DNA of 33,249 nucleotides from Moraxella equi (GCF_002027555.1 NZ_MXAP01000087.1:1-33249), one strand, 5' to 3'. Shown: positions 17,232 to 29,180, numbered from the stretch's first letter. The notes: generated from the letters alone by a model not told the origin. Program-made: numbers and translations.

Positions 17232-18746
17232 ATGACTGTTCAAACCTTTAATCCTAAAAATCAAAATCCCAATCCTAGCGAAGTTGGTTATCACCACAAA
17301 GCCAATCACAACCAAAACCGCACCCTAGAAGAGTCGGCAAGTTTGATGCAGATTGCTAAGCCTAGTGGTGATTTATCCAGTGAGATTATCAAAACGCCCA
17401 AAGTAGGGTTTGTTTCCTTAGGTTGCCCCAAGGCACTTGTGGACAGTGAGCGGATTATTACCGAGCTGACTCGTGAGGGCTACCAAGTCGCCAAAGATTA
17501 TGACGGGGCGGATTTGGTGGTGGTAAACACTTGCGGATTTATCGAATCTGCCGTCCAAGAAAGCCTTGATGCCATTGGCGAGGCAATTACCAAAAACGGC
17601 AAAGTCATCGTAACGGGCTGTCTGGGTAAAGATGCCGAAAAAATCCGCACCATGCACCCTGCCGTACTGGCAGTAACGGGGGCTCATGCCTATGATGAAG
17701 TGGTCAAAGCGGTAACGCACTATGTGCCAAAACCTACCAAATCCAAGACTTATGACCCCAAAATAGACCTGATTAATGACGCAGGCGTGAAGCTGACCCC
17801 TGCTCATTATGCCTATGTCAAAATCAGTGAAGGCTGTAATCATCGCTGTACTTTTTGTATCATTCCGTCCTTGCGTGGCGATTTGGTCTCTCGCAGCATT
17901 GACAGCGTGATGAATGAAGCGGTTGCCCTAAAAAAAGCAGGGGTTAAAGAGCTACTTATCATCAGCCAAGACACGTCCGCTTATGGCGTGGATTTAAAAT
18001 ATAAAATGGCATTTTGGCAAGGCGAACCTATCCGCACCAAGTTTTTTGATATGTGCCAAGCCTTAGCAAGGCTTGGCATTTGGGTGCGTTTGCATTATGT
18101 GTATCCTTATCCGCACGTGGATAATGTGGTGCAAATCATGGCGGATAGCATGCAGGCGAGTGGTGGCAAAGGCGGGCTTTTGCCGTATCTTGACATTCCG
18201 TTTCAGCATGCAAGCCCCAGTGTATTAAAGGCAATGAAACGTCCTGCCATGAGCGAAAATACCCTAGAACGCCTTGCCAAATGGCGGGAGATTTGCCCCC
18301 AGATTGTCATTCGTTCTACTTTTGTGGTGGGCTTTCCAGGGGAGACCGAAGAAGATTTTGAATACCTGCTTGACTGGCTTAAAAAAGCACGCCTTGACCG
18401 TGTGGGCTGTTTTACTTATTCAGAAATTGACGGAGCGGTGGCGAACGACTTGCCAAACCCTGTGCCAGAGTCTGTTAAGCAAGAGCGTTACGAGCGTTTT
18501 ATGGCGGTGGCTCAGCAAATCAGCGAAGAAAAGCTCCAAGAAAAAGTCGGGCAAATGTTGGTGGTGTTGGTGGATGAGATTGATATGGAAGAGAATATCG
18601 CCATTTGCCGTAGCTATGCCGATGCCCCTGAGATTGATGGTCATGTCTATGTGGATAATATTGATGAGGCGGTAAAAGTTGGTGAATTTTTAACCGTTAC
18701 CATTGATGAAGCCAGTGAATATGATTTGTTTGCCAGTTTTAAGTAA
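17232..18746 (+). CDS. rimO: Ribosomal protein S12 (Asp) methylthiotransferase RimO
   Basis: Radical SAM methylthiotransferase that modifies a conserved Asp of ribosomal protein S12. With this start the product is 504 aa; the UPF0004 domain begins at about residue 57 ([19 protein letters not shown]) with cluster cysteines C65, C101 and C130. The radical SAM motif is C202-x3-C206-x2-C209 (CNHRCTFC), and a TRAM-like C-terminal region follows. E. coli RimO is about 441 aa, so the polar Asn/Gln-rich N-terminal stretch of roughly 55 residues is extra. No clear ribosome binding site precedes ATG 17232; ATG 17346 ([10 protein letters not shown]) is an alternative that removes most of the extension. 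The function call is firm; the start is not. Confidence 0.93.
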   Translation: MTVQTFNPKNQNPNPSEVGYHHKANHNQNRTLEESASLMQIAKPSGDLSSEIIKTPKVGFVSLGCPKALVDSERIITELTREGYQVAKDYDGADLVVVNTCGFIESAVQESLDAIGEAITKNGKVIVTGCLGKDAEKIRTMHPAVLAVTGAHAYDEVVKAVTHYVPKPTKSKTYDPKIDLINDAGVKLTPAHYAYVKISEGCNHRCTFCIIPSLRGDLVSRSIDSVMNEAVALKKAGVKELLIISQDTSAYGVDLKYKMAFWQGEPIRTKFFDMCQALARLGIWVRLHYVYPYPHVDNVVQIMADSMQASGGKGGLLPYLDIPFQHASPSVLKAMKRPAMSENTLERLAKWREICPQIVIRSTFVVGFPGETEEDFEYLLDWLKKARLDRVGCFTYSEIDGAVANDLPNPVPESVKQERYERFMAVAQQISEEKLQEKVGQMLVVLVDEIDMEENIAICRSYADAPEIDGHVYVDNIDEAVKVGEFLTVTIDEASEYDLFASFK

Positions 18747-18752
18747 TGCTCT

Positions 18753-18782
18753 AAAAAGACTTGAACCTATCAAGTCTTTTTT
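18753..18782 (+). terminator. Intrinsic terminator after rimO
   Basis: Perfect stem AAAAAGACTTGA (18753-18764) against TCAAGTCTTTTT (18770-18781), 5-nt loop, T tract ending at 18782, beginning seven bases after the rimO stop. Confidence 0.9.
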
Positions 18783-18875
18783 GTTTTGGGTATTTTTCAC
18801 AAAAATTTTTGGGATTTTGCCATTGCCCCCTATATTTTTTTGGCAATTTTTAGTAAAATTCTCTTTTACCAATAA

Positions 18876-20522
<1,647 letters not shown>

Positions 20523-20535
20523 AGCATTACAATAA

Positions 20536-20566
20536 AATAAATGGGGCGGTTTTCGCCCTGTTTATT
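20536..20566. promoter_or_regulatory. Hairpin between pyrG and the antitoxin gene (operator or weak terminator)
   Basis: A 13-pair imperfect stem (left arm 20536-20548, right arm 20554-20566, two G-U pairs, core GGGCG/CGCCC) begins 14 bases after the pyrG stop and ends 25 bases before the antitoxin start. It has no uninterrupted T tract, so it could be a pyrG terminator, or an operator for antitoxin autoregulation, which is usual for Phd/VapB-type antitoxins. Confidence 0.45.
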
Positions 20567-20591
20567 CATTGGGAAGATAAAAGGGGATAAG

Positions 20592-20828
20592 ATGATTGAA
20601 ATTATGGTTACAGACATCGCCAAATATGACATGGTGCAAATTCTACAAAAGGCAGTACAAGGCGAGCAGGTGATATTAAAGCATGACAATGTGGCGGTTA
20701 GTTTAACACCAAATAAGCCACAAGCTGATGAAAGACAATTGGCATTTGATGAATTTTTTGCCAAAATGAAAGGCAAATTGCCAGCCAATTATGAGTTTAA
20801 TAGAGATGAATTATATGACCGTCCATAA
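20592..20828 (+). CDS. Phd/YefM-like antitoxin (VapB-type)
   Basis: Small 78-aa protein, probable antitoxin that neutralises the PIN toxin encoded next and autorepresses the pair. The N-terminal half (IAKYDMVQILQKAVQGEQVILKHDNVAVSL, residues about 9-38) follows the Phd/YefM pattern of a helix, the ...GEQVI... turn, and the ...VAVSLTP strand; the C-terminal half ([27 protein letters not shown], cited in part) is the toxin-binding tail. I start at ATG 20592, five bases after AAGGGG (20581-20586). Its 3' end overlaps the toxin start. It is visibly more AT-rich than pyrG and kdsA, suggesting acquisition by transfer. Confidence 0.8.
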   Translation: MIEIMVTDIAKYDMVQILQKAVQGEQVILKHDNVAVSLTPNKPQADERQLAFDEFFAKMKGKLPANYEFNRDELYDRP

Positions 20829-21234
20829 TCGCTATTTTATGGATAGTAATATTTTATTATATTCTATTGGTGATGATGACAAACAGCCCATTGCAGAAAA
20901 ATTATCACGCAATCCTAATGCCGTGATTAGCACCCAAGTATTAAATGAATTTTGTAATGTGGTTTTTCGTAAAAAACTCATGACAGATGATGAATTATTA
21001 TCATCAATACGATTTTTTAAAAAGTATTTTACCATTATTGACTTAAATAGCGATTTGGCGGTTGATGCTTTGCACATCAAAAAGCGTTATCAATATTCTT
21101 ATTGGGACAGTTTGATTATTGCAACTGCTCTATACGCAAACACACCCATTTTATATTCCGAAGATATGCACCACAATCATATCATTGAAAACAAACTTAC
21201 CATTATCAATCCATTTTATAAGGAAAACCCATGA
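20815..21234 (+). CDS. vapC: PIN-domain toxin (VapC-type ribonuclease)
   Basis: Probable Mg2+-dependent endoribonuclease toxin; VapC enzymes typically cut tRNA or rRNA. The product (139 aa from ATG 20815) shows the acidic PIN residues: D10 ([10 protein letters not shown]), E45 (VLNEFCNVV), D98 ([11 protein letters not shown]) and D117 (YSEDMHH). I prefer ATG 20815, which has AGAGA upstream and overlaps the antitoxin by 14 nt; in-frame ATGs at 20791, 20806 and 20839 are alternatives. The TGA stop overlaps the kdsA ATG by 4 nt, and the kdsA ribosome binding site (AAGGAAAA) lies inside this gene. AT-rich relative to its neighbours. The target RNA cannot be inferred. Confidence 0.85.
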   Translation: MTVHNRYFMDSNILLYSIGDDDKQPIAEKLSRNPNAVISTQVLNEFCNVVFRKKLMTDDELLSSIRFFKKYFTIIDLNSDLAVDALHIKKRYQYSYWDSLIIATALYANTPILYSEDMHHNHIIENKLTIINPFYKENP

Positions 21235-22097
21235 CATTAACCGCCAAATCTACCATTGAATTATCATCACAATCAGGCGATATAAAGATTGCCAATGAGT
21301 TGCCATTTGTGTTATTCGGTGGTATGAATGTGTTAGAAAGCCGAGAATTGGCATTTGAGATTGCCGAGAGCTATATTGAGATTTGCAAAAAGCTAGATAT
21401 TGGCTATGTATTTAAAGCAAGTTTTGATAAAGCCAACCGTTCTAGCTTACATTCATTTCGGGGGCCTAGCCTAGATACGGGGCTGACGTGGCTAAACGAC
21501 ATCAAAGAAAAATACGGCGTGCCAATCATTACAGACGTACACGAACCATACCAAGCATCCCCTGTGGCAAAGGTGGCGGACGTACTACAAATCCCTGCGT
21601 TTCTCTCTCGTCAGACTGACCTTGTGAGTGCCATTGCTCGCACGGGGGCGGTGATTAACATCAAAAAAGCCCAATTCCTTGCTCCGCATGAGATGCGACA
21701 CATCATTAACAAATGCCTAGAAGCAGGTAATGATAACATCATCTTGTGTGAGCGTGGCACGTCTTTTGGGTATAACAACCTTGTGGTGGACATGCTCGGC
21801 TTTGACACGATGAAGGCGATGAACGTACCGGTGTTTTTTGATGTAACGCACGCCCTGCAAGAGCCAGGGGCGAGAGCGGACAGTGCAGGCGGTCGCCGTA
21901 GCCAGATTACGACCTTGGCAAGGGCAGGTATGGCAACAGGATTGGCAGGGCTGTTCTTAGAAGCTCACCCTGACCCTGATAAAGCCAAGTGCGACGGTCC
22001 TTGTGCGTTGCGACTGTCGCAATTAGAACCGTTTTTACGTCAATTAAAAGAAATTGATAATTTGGTAAAAGGGTTTGAAAAATTAGACACGCATTGA
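21231..22097 (+). CDS. kdsA: 3-deoxy-8-phosphooctulonate (Kdo-8-P) synthase
   Basis: Condenses arabinose 5-phosphate with phosphoenolpyruvate to Kdo-8-P, required for the inner core of LPS/LOS. The 288-aa product matches E. coli KdsA (284). It has [11 protein letters not shown] with N33 at the position that is Cys in metal-dependent enzymes, pointing to the metal-independent class, plus [27 protein letters not shown] and [16 protein letters not shown]. Here the start overlaps the VapC stop (ATGA) and translation uses AAGGAAAA within vapC, so expression is probably coupled to the toxin gene. The usual neighbour pyrG lies on the far side of the toxin-antitoxin pair. Confidence 0.96.
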   Translation: MTLTAKSTIELSSQSGDIKIANELPFVLFGGMNVLESRELAFEIAESYIEICKKLDIGYVFKASFDKANRSSLHSFRGPSLDTGLTWLNDIKEKYGVPIITDVHEPYQASPVAKVADVLQIPAFLSRQTDLVSAIARTGAVINIKKAQFLAPHEMRHIINKCLEAGNDNIILCERGTSFGYNNLVVDMLGFDTMKAMNVPVFFDVTHALQEPGARADSAGGRRSQITTLARAGMATGLAGLFLEAHPDPDKAKCDGPCALRLSQLEPFLRQLKEIDNLVKGFEKLDTH

Positions 22098-22102
22098 TTT
22101 TT

Positions 22103-22133
22103 ATGGCAAGGACGGTTTATTCTTGCCATTTTT
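22103..22133 (+). terminator. Intrinsic terminator after kdsA
   Basis: Stem ATGGCAAG (22103-22110) against CTTGCCAT (22122-22129), 11-nt loop, five-T tract to 22133, six bases after the kdsA stop. It implies that eno is not simply read through from kdsA. Confidence 0.75.
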
Positions 22134-22185
22134 AATGGTTGTAAAATAATTATAGTCATTTAACTTCAAAACATATCAATTGCAA

Positions 22186-22208
22186 TAAGGTGCGTATTAC
22201 GCACCTTA
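22186..22208. repeat. Short palindrome, GGTGCGT/ACGCACC family, copy 2
   Basis: Perfect 10-bp arms TAAGGTGCGT (22186-22195) and ACGCACCTTA (22199-22208) with a 3-nt spacer. Shares the core with the palindrome at 1-23. No T tract follows. Confidence 0.65.
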
Positions 22209-22348
22209 CCATATAACCAATGAATTTTTTAAAATTTAGCATTGGTAGAGATTGGGTCTAATTTATTATAAAGTGTGGGTGTGTGCAATTTACCACTTAA
22301 ATTTTAATTTAACTGGTGTGTATTCGCAAACTTAATTTTAATACACCC

Positions 22349-22460
22349 CACTCTCAACTTTATATAAGCGATTGACTTATCAAAGGGCAAATGTAATTCG
22401 CCCCTACAAGCCCAAAAAATTATGCAGTAATCAATAAGTTACCATTTTAAGTTGAGAGTG
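22349..22460. repeat. 112-bp MITE-like element with 12-bp terminal inverted repeats
   Basis: CACTCTCAACTT (22349-22360) is repeated perfectly inverted as AAGTTGAGAGTG (22449-22460). Between them is a smaller hairpin (GGGC 22385-22388, GCCC 22400-22403, with partial pairing of the interior) ending CCCCTACA, shared with the repeat at 17104-17110. There is no ORF. The element ends about 155 bp before the eno start. The whole 22098-22615 gap consists of the kdsA terminator, the palindrome at 22186, this element, and an AT-rich region with a possible eno promoter (TAAAAT near 22565, no convincing -35). Confidence 0.55.
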
Positions 22461-22480
22461 AGGTAATGGCTGTGAATTAA

Positions 22481-23929
<1,449 letters not shown>

Positions 23930-23930
23930 T

Positions 23931-24425
23931 ATGGCAACCCAAAAAACCGATGATGCTTTGTCATCAGACCATCAAACACACAACCAAAAAGTAGGCGTTA
24001 GCTTTTCGCCTGCTTTTTTGGGTTATCTGCTACTCATTATTTTTGGGGCGGTGGTGTTGGCAGGTCTACAACACCAATACTGGTATGGCGAGTTTGGTTA
24101 TCATGCGTTTGATGAGTTAAATAATGAACTTGCCAAACAACAAAAAATCAATGCTACTCAGCAAGCGGTCAATGACACGTTACGAGCGGATGTCCGTGAT
24201 TTAAAATCGGGGCTGGGTGCCATTGAAGAGCATGCTCGCCTTGATTTGGGTTTGATTAAGTCAGGCGAGACATTTGTGGAGTTGTCCGTTGCCCCCATGG
24301 TGAGTGATAGAGAGATTCCCTATGGCGTGGATGGGGCGAGTGCGACTGAGCCTGTCGATGGACTCATTAATGATGACATGGGCGAGAATGCCTTTACGGG
24401 CGTTAGCGGTGATACGGGCGAGTGA
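23931..24425 (+). CDS. ftsB: Cell division protein FtsB (DivIC-like)
   Basis: Single-pass inner-membrane divisome protein forming the FtsQLB complex. The 164-aa product has a polar N-terminus of about 25 residues, a membrane segment at about residues 28-46 (FLGYLLLIIFGAVVLAGLQ), a coiled coil at about 59-95, and the FtsB-typical end LKSGLGAIEEHARLDLGLIKSGETF (residues 91-115, cited as a region). After that comes a polar, acidic tail of about 50 residues not found in E. coli FtsB (103 aa). Identity rests on topology, this motif and the eno-ftsB-ispD context. The start is ATG 23931; the TGA stop shares a base with the ispD ATG. Confidence 0.88.
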   Translation: MATQKTDDALSSDHQTHNQKVGVSFSPAFLGYLLLIIFGAVVLAGLQHQYWYGEFGYHAFDELNNELAKQQKINATQQAVNDTLRADVRDLKSGLGAIEEHARLDLGLIKSGETFVELSVAPMVSDREIPYGVDGASATEPVDGLINDDMGENAFTGVSGDTGE

Positions 24426-25210
24426 TGAAGCAGACAAGTCCCAACCTACCCATTCACGCACTCATCGTCTCGGCAGGGCGTGGCAGTCGTTTTGGGGTGG
24501 ATGTGCCAAAGCAGTATTTGACGGTGGCAGGACGGACGGTGTTAGAGCATGGCGTGGCGTGTTTAAATGTCCCTGCTGTCACCGATTTGACGCTCGTGGT
24601 CGCCAAAGATGATACGCTGGTGCCGTCTTTGGATTTTGAGTTTAACCGCCCTATTTATCTGACCGAAGGTGGGACAGAACGTTTTTTGTCGGTCAAGGCA
24701 GGCGTGGATGACATCGCTCGGCGAGCGGTTGGCGATGTGTGGGTGCTCATCCATGATGGTGCCAGACCATGCTTACCTGCCGATGATTTGACCCACCTGA
24801 TTGGTGCGGTGCGTGAGCTTGAACGGCTTGAACAGACGGATGGTAAGAGTAGCCCAGTAGGAGCGATACTTGCCACGCCTGTGGTGGATACCTTAAAACT
24901 TGCTCACGATACCAACAGCTCTGCCTTGATAGGTTGCCAATATATCAATGGTCAGATACATCGCACCATAGACCGTCGTCAGCTTTGGCAAGCCCAAACC
25001 CCCCAAGTATTTAGACTGTACGCCTTACAAGCCATGCTTGATAAAGTCATCGCTGATGGGCTGATGATTACCGATGAAGCCAGTGGGTTTGAGCAGTTCG
25101 GTCAGTCGGTGGCTTTGGTGCAAGGTTCACGCATGAACATGAAGCTGACTTATCCTGATGATTTGTCGATGATTGAGCTGATGTTGCGATATGGCATGGG
25201 TCAAGCCTAA
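24425..25210 (+). CDS. ispD: 2-C-methyl-D-erythritol 4-phosphate cytidylyltransferase
   Basis: Transfers CMP from CTP to methylerythritol phosphate in the non-mevalonate isoprenoid pathway. The 261-aa product has the nucleotide-binding motif SAGRGSRFG (residues 16-24) with PKQYL at 28-32, the conserved VWVLIHDGARPCL, and RQLWQAQTPQVFRLYAL. Length is slightly above E. coli IspD (236). The start ATG 24425 overlaps the ftsB stop (TGATG); a GTG at 24422 would add one residue. In many gammaproteobacteria ispF follows; here comEC does. Confidence 0.94.
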   Translation: MKQTSPNLPIHALIVSAGRGSRFGVDVPKQYLTVAGRTVLEHGVACLNVPAVTDLTLVVAKDDTLVPSLDFEFNRPIYLTEGGTERFLSVKAGVDDIARRAVGDVWVLIHDGARPCLPADDLTHLIGAVRELERLEQTDGKSSPVGAILATPVVDTLKLAHDTNSSALIGCQYINGQIHRTIDRRQLWQAQTPQVFRLYALQAMLDKVIADGLMITDEASGFEQFGQSVALVQGSRMNMKLTYPDDLSMIELMLRYGMGQA

Positions 25211-25222
25211 GATGTGGGTGCG

Positions 25223-27808
25223 ATGTTGATTTGGCTTGTGTTTATTGGCGTGGCTTTGATGGTGCTTGCCACGCTGGATGTCTTGCCTAGCCATGACATG
25301 ACAGCCGTGAGCAGTCAGCTGTTTGGCATGGATACGACTTATGGGGTGGGTTTTATGATGATGAGCATGCTCTTATTGGGGTGTGCTTTTTTATGTTTTA
25401 AATTTAATCAGTTTCATCCCAAATCCGCTTTTGCCCGAGTGGGTCAGGTTGCCGTGCAGGTGCTACTGGTCGGCTTTGTGGTGCTATTATTTATGCTTCG
25501 CATCATCAGTACCGAACAGGTGTTTACAAATACTGCTCATGCCATCCCTGAACATGGCTATACCATCACCGCCAAAGTGATGGTGCATGAGATTAGTGAC
25601 AGCGTGTATGACACAGGGAGCTATTATCGCCAAAAAGCAGTGCTGTCTGATTTGACATTTGGCGGTGACCGCTTGTTGGATGGCTTTAATGATGTTGGTA
25701 AGAATAATAAAGATAGCAAAGATGAGGGCGAGCACACAAGGACAGAGACCCACAACCCATTTGCCGTTACCGCAGACACACCCGAATCCCATCCGCTCCT
25801 GCCCAGTCAGATGACGGTACTACTCCAAGTGGCAGATGTCAAGAATAATAAGGACGGCTCGAACCGCCATCAGCTTGCCAAGCTACATCCTGCCACGACC
25901 GCTTACATGACGCTACGTATCACACCCATCACTGCCGACCCTAGTGCGTCAGGCTTTGACAGTCAGCGGTGGCTTCGTACACGCCATATCCATGCCAATG
26001 CCCGAGTATTGGCGGTGCATGATGAGCCGATACCCCTGCCACAGGTCGGCTTGGTGGGGCATTTAGAGCGATTTCGCCATGCGTTACGCACGCATTTTTA
26101 TAAAGATTGGCATGCTCTTAGTGATGATAAACAGCAAGCCCGAGCGGTCACGCTTGCCCTGCTGACGGGCGATAGGGCATTAATCAGTCGTGCGACCAAA
26201 GACCTATACCAGTTTGGCGGTATCAGTCATCTGCTTGCCATCTCGGGCATGCATGTGGTGCTGTTGGCGACGATGTTGAGCTTTGGGGTGTGTTATTTGA
26301 CCGATAGGTTTTTGCCATATTATCAGCGACTGCCCCGCCATCGCTTGCGACTGTTTGTCATGGTGGGGGCGAGCATGATTTATGCGTTGTTTACAGGCTT
26401 TGATGTGCCTGCGGTGCGGACGGTTTACATGCTGTTGGCGGTGGCGGTGGCAGGCTATTTGGCATTGCCTTTGTCGTCGTTGGCGGTGCTGATGTGGGTA
26501 GGGCTGGGCATGATATGGCTTGACCCTGTCATGGTGTGGCAAGCGGGGTTTTGGCTGTCCTTTGTGGCGGTGGCACTGCTCATGAGTTATGGCGAGCGGG
26601 AGTTTGATGTGCCAGTCATGTCCATAAAAGACCGTCTGGTCGGTTTGTTAAAGTTACAAAGCTATCTCTTTGTTGCCATGCTCCCTGTGTCGCTGTTGTT
26701 TTTTGGCAAAGTCTCGCTGTGGGGGCTGTTTGTCAATCTGTTTGCGGTGGGACTGTTTGGGGCGGTCATCGTGCCGATAAATTTGGTGGCAGGGGTGATT
26801 TTTGTGGTGTTGCCGAGCCTTGCTGATGTGCTTTGGGGTGTCTCATCGCTGATATTGGCATGGCTTCATCAGCTCCTGACGTGGTTACAGAGCCTAAGTG
26901 ATGTGTGGCTGTATCAGACCACGAGCGTGATAGGCATGGCACTGTTTGCCCTTGGGGTGGCGGTGTGGGTCACCCCCGTGATAGAGCGGAAGTTTGCATT
27001 GGTGCCACTCATGGCGGTGGCGATGATGATGTTATTTGTAGATAGACAAACGCCATTTAGCGTGATGGCGTTAGATGGTGATGATAAGGTTAGCCAAGTA
27101 CTCATCCGTCAGCAAGGGGCGGATAATGGCGATGATGCGGTGTGGCTTGTGTTGTCGGATTTGCAAGATGATAAGGCGGTAGGACATGATAAAGTGGCGA
27201 GTGTTCTGCACGACAAACTGCGTCAGCACGGTGTTCGCCATCTGACAGGGGTCATCGTGCAGACCCCAAGCCATCGCATGAGTGATGTGGTGGCAACGCT
27301 GGCGCAGGACGTGTTTATCCATCGCTATTGGCAGGCGGGGCAACCTATAAACACCGTGCAGGGCTTGCCCATGCAGGCGTGTGGGGCAGGGCGGTCATGG
27401 TCGGGGCAGGGGCTTGCCGTATCGGCAATGACAGGCTGGCAGATGATAGATGATGAGCGGGTGTGGGGCTGTACCATCATCGTTGAGAGCGAGCTGATGC
27501 CTGCCATCATGGGTGGTATCCATCATGATTATGGCGATGATGATGGTCGTGATGACCAAAAAAGCAAGCAGGTAGGGTCACGACTCATCATTAATGGAGC
27601 GACCCATGAGTATGCGTGGCAAATGTATGAGAGTATGTGCCATGATGAGCAGGTGCATGCCGATGTGTGGCTTGGGCACAGTCGCCATGCTGTAAGTGGG
27701 ACGGTGTTGGCACAGACTTTGCCATCGCAGGTTATTTTTACTGACAAAGATACAGCGGACAACCGTGAGCGAGCTGAGCTGATGATGATAGAGCTTGGTG
27801 GTCAGTAG
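25223..27808 (+). CDS. comEC: ComEC/Rec2-family DNA uptake channel, C-terminal domain degenerate
   Basis: Inner-membrane channel for transforming DNA. Seen: N-terminal helices, a DUF4131-like extracytoplasmic region (with GFDSQRWLRTRHIHANARV), then the competence domain with HLLAISGMHVVLLATML and many further helices. The C-terminal region of about 250 residues begins at the usual place for the metallo-beta-lactamase-like domain, but the HxHxDH-type metal motif is missing; the corresponding stretch reads VIVQTPSHRMSDV. The N-terminal half contains a polar low-complexity insert (about GKNNKDSKDEGEHTRTETH). The start is uncertain: ATG 25223 (861 aa) or GTG 25214 (864 aa), directly after ispD. 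Together with PilU it suggests natural competence. Confidence 0.88.
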   Translation: MLIWLVFIGVALMVLATLDVLPSHDMTAVSSQLFGMDTTYGVGFMMMSMLLLGCAFLCFKFNQFHPKSAFARVGQVAVQVLLVGFVVLLFMLRIISTEQVFTNTAHAIPEHGYTITAKVMVHEISDSVYDTGSYYRQKAVLSDLTFGGDRLLDGFNDVGKNNKDSKDEGEHTRTETHNPFAVTADTPESHPLLPSQMTVLLQVADVKNNKDGSNRHQLAKLHPATTAYMTLRITPITADPSASGFDSQRWLRTRHIHANARVLAVHDEPIPLPQVGLVGHLERFRHALRTHFYKDWHALSDDKQQARAVTLALLTGDRALISRATKDLYQFGGISHLLAISGMHVVLLATMLSFGVCYLTDRFLPYYQRLPRHRLRLFVMVGASMIYALFTGFDVPAVRTVYMLLAVAVAGYLALPLSSLAVLMWVGLGMIWLDPVMVWQAGFWLSFVAVALLMSYGEREFDVPVMSIKDRLVGLLKLQSYLFVAMLPVSLLFFGKVSLWGLFVNLFAVGLFGAVIVPINLVAGVIFVVLPSLADVLWGVSSLILAWLHQLLTWLQSLSDVWLYQTTSVIGMALFALGVAVWVTPVIERKFALVPLMAVAMMMLFVDRQTPFSVMALDGDDKVSQVLIRQQGADNGDDAVWLVLSDLQDDKAVGHDKVASVLHDKLRQHGVRHLTGVIVQTPSHRMSDVVATLAQDVFIHRYWQAGQPINTVQGLPMQACGAGRSWSGQGLAVSAMTGWQMIDDERVWGCTIIVESELMPAIMGGIHHDYGDDDGRDDQKSKQVGSRLIINGATHEYAWQMYESMCHDEQVHADVWLGHSRHAVSGTVLAQTLPSQVIFTDKDTADNRERAELMMIELGGQ

Positions 27809-27953
27809 ACACGCCCTTAACAAATTGATAAAATTTAAGGCGAGCATTTGGCGGTATTTGTGTTAAAATAACCCTTTTAAAATTTAAAATTATCTAAAAC
27901 CGACCGCACGGTTTTAACTTGGATTTTTAAAAGTTAAATCAGGAAAATACATC

Positions 27954-28994
27954 ATGGCATGGCCACCAAACCCCAATAAAGACAACTCAAACGAACGCCC
28001 AAACCCAGCACCACAAACACCGCCCAACCAATACAGCGGTCAAGAGTGGCGACTGCTAGAAAAAACACTCATGGCAAGTCTTGATGAGCAAAGAAAAGCT
28101 CGCCGTTGGGGGATATTTTTTAAATTGCTCACGTTCGGCTATATCGTTTTTATCATCGCCGTCATGGGGCGTGGGTGTAGCACTGCCAGTAGCACCATGC
28201 CACTAGAAGCGAACTCGCCCCATTTGGCGGTGGTGGAAGTCAATGGCGTGATTGCCAGTGACAGCGATGCCAATGCTTATGACATCAGCTCAGCACTGAC
28301 CGAAGCCTTTGAAAATCCCAATGCCAAAGCTGTCGCTCTTGCCATCAACTCTCCTGGGGGTTCGCCCGTGCAGTCGGACGAGATTTGGCAGACTGCCATG
28401 GAACTGCGTAAAGACAACCCCGACAAAAAACTCTATGCCGTCATCGGCGATATCGGGGCAAGTGGGGCGTATTATATCGCCAGCTCTGCCGATGAGATTT
28501 GGGTGAATCCATCAAGTCTGGTCGGCTCTATCGGGGTAATCATGTCAAGCTACAACACCGAAGAGCTGATGAAAAAAATCGGTGTCCAAGACCGCACCAT
28601 GACATCGGGACAGTACAAAGATATCCTATCCATGTCTCGCCCCATGACCGAAGATGAGCGGGTACACGTCCAACAACTGCTTGACACCACGCACCAAAAC
28701 TTCATCGATGCAGTCAAAGAAGGGCGTGGCGATAAGCTCAAAAATGCCGAACAAAACAACGTGTTTAGCGGTCTGTTTTGGACGGGCAAAGAGTCGCTTA
28801 AACTGGGACTTGCTGATAAAGCAGGCGGTATTAGCAAGCTAGAAAAAGAGCTGGGCGTTGAGCATTCGGTAAATTACACCTATGTAGACCCTATGCGTAA
28901 GGTCTTTGACCGTCTTGGCGTGCAAATCGGTAAAGGTTTAGGACAGGGCGTGCAAATGAGCATTGCAGAAAACAGCCAAAGCAAATTGCAGTAG
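27954..28994 (+). CDS. sppA: Signal peptide peptidase SppA-like S49 serine protease
   Basis: Membrane-anchored peptidase that degrades leftover signal peptides. The 346-aa product has a proline/asparagine-rich cytoplasmic N-terminus, a membrane segment at about residues 56-71, and an S49 domain with AINSPGGSPVQSDE, the catalytic Ser170 in DIGASGAYYIAS and the putative general base K222 in TSGQYKDILS. The length fits the short single-domain SppA type rather than the 618-aa duplicated E. coli enzyme. An 8-bp perfect hairpin (TAAAACCG/CGGTTTTA, 27895-27916) lies in the 145-bp gap after comEC. The ATG at 27954 follows AGGAAAA. Confidence 0.9.
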   Translation: MAWPPNPNKDNSNERPNPAPQTPPNQYSGQEWRLLEKTLMASLDEQRKARRWGIFFKLLTFGYIVFIIAVMGRGCSTASSTMPLEANSPHLAVVEVNGVIASDSDANAYDISSALTEAFENPNAKAVALAINSPGGSPVQSDEIWQTAMELRKDNPDKKLYAVIGDIGASGAYYIASSADEIWVNPSSLVGSIGVIMSSYNTEELMKKIGVQDRTMTSGQYKDILSMSRPMTEDERVHVQQLLDTTHQNFIDAVKEGRGDKLKNAEQNNVFSGLFWTGKESLKLGLADKAGGISKLEKELGVEHSVNYTYVDPMRKVFDRLGVQIGKGLGQGVQMSIAENSQSKLQ

Positions 28995-29180
28995 ATGAAG
29001 GCTGTAATGGTAGAATGTGACATCATCTGCCTTGTAAGATTTAACTGTAAAGCAAAGATTGTTGCAGATATAAAAGATGGTAAATAGCTCCCTTAACTTA
29101 CCTCTGTGCTAAGTGGCGTGATAGGTTGAATAATACACCAAAAATTTTTTTGCTTCGCTAGGGCGTGTTGAGCGTCGGTA

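Noticed and set aside
27895..27916. 8-bp perfect hairpin between comEC and sppA as a terminator
   Set aside because: The T-rich stretch is not adjacent to the stem, so a terminator is not well supported; noted only in the sppA entry.
28995..29087. 30-codon frame starting directly after the sppA stop
   Set aside because: No ribosome binding site and no recognisable pattern; length is within chance for this composition.
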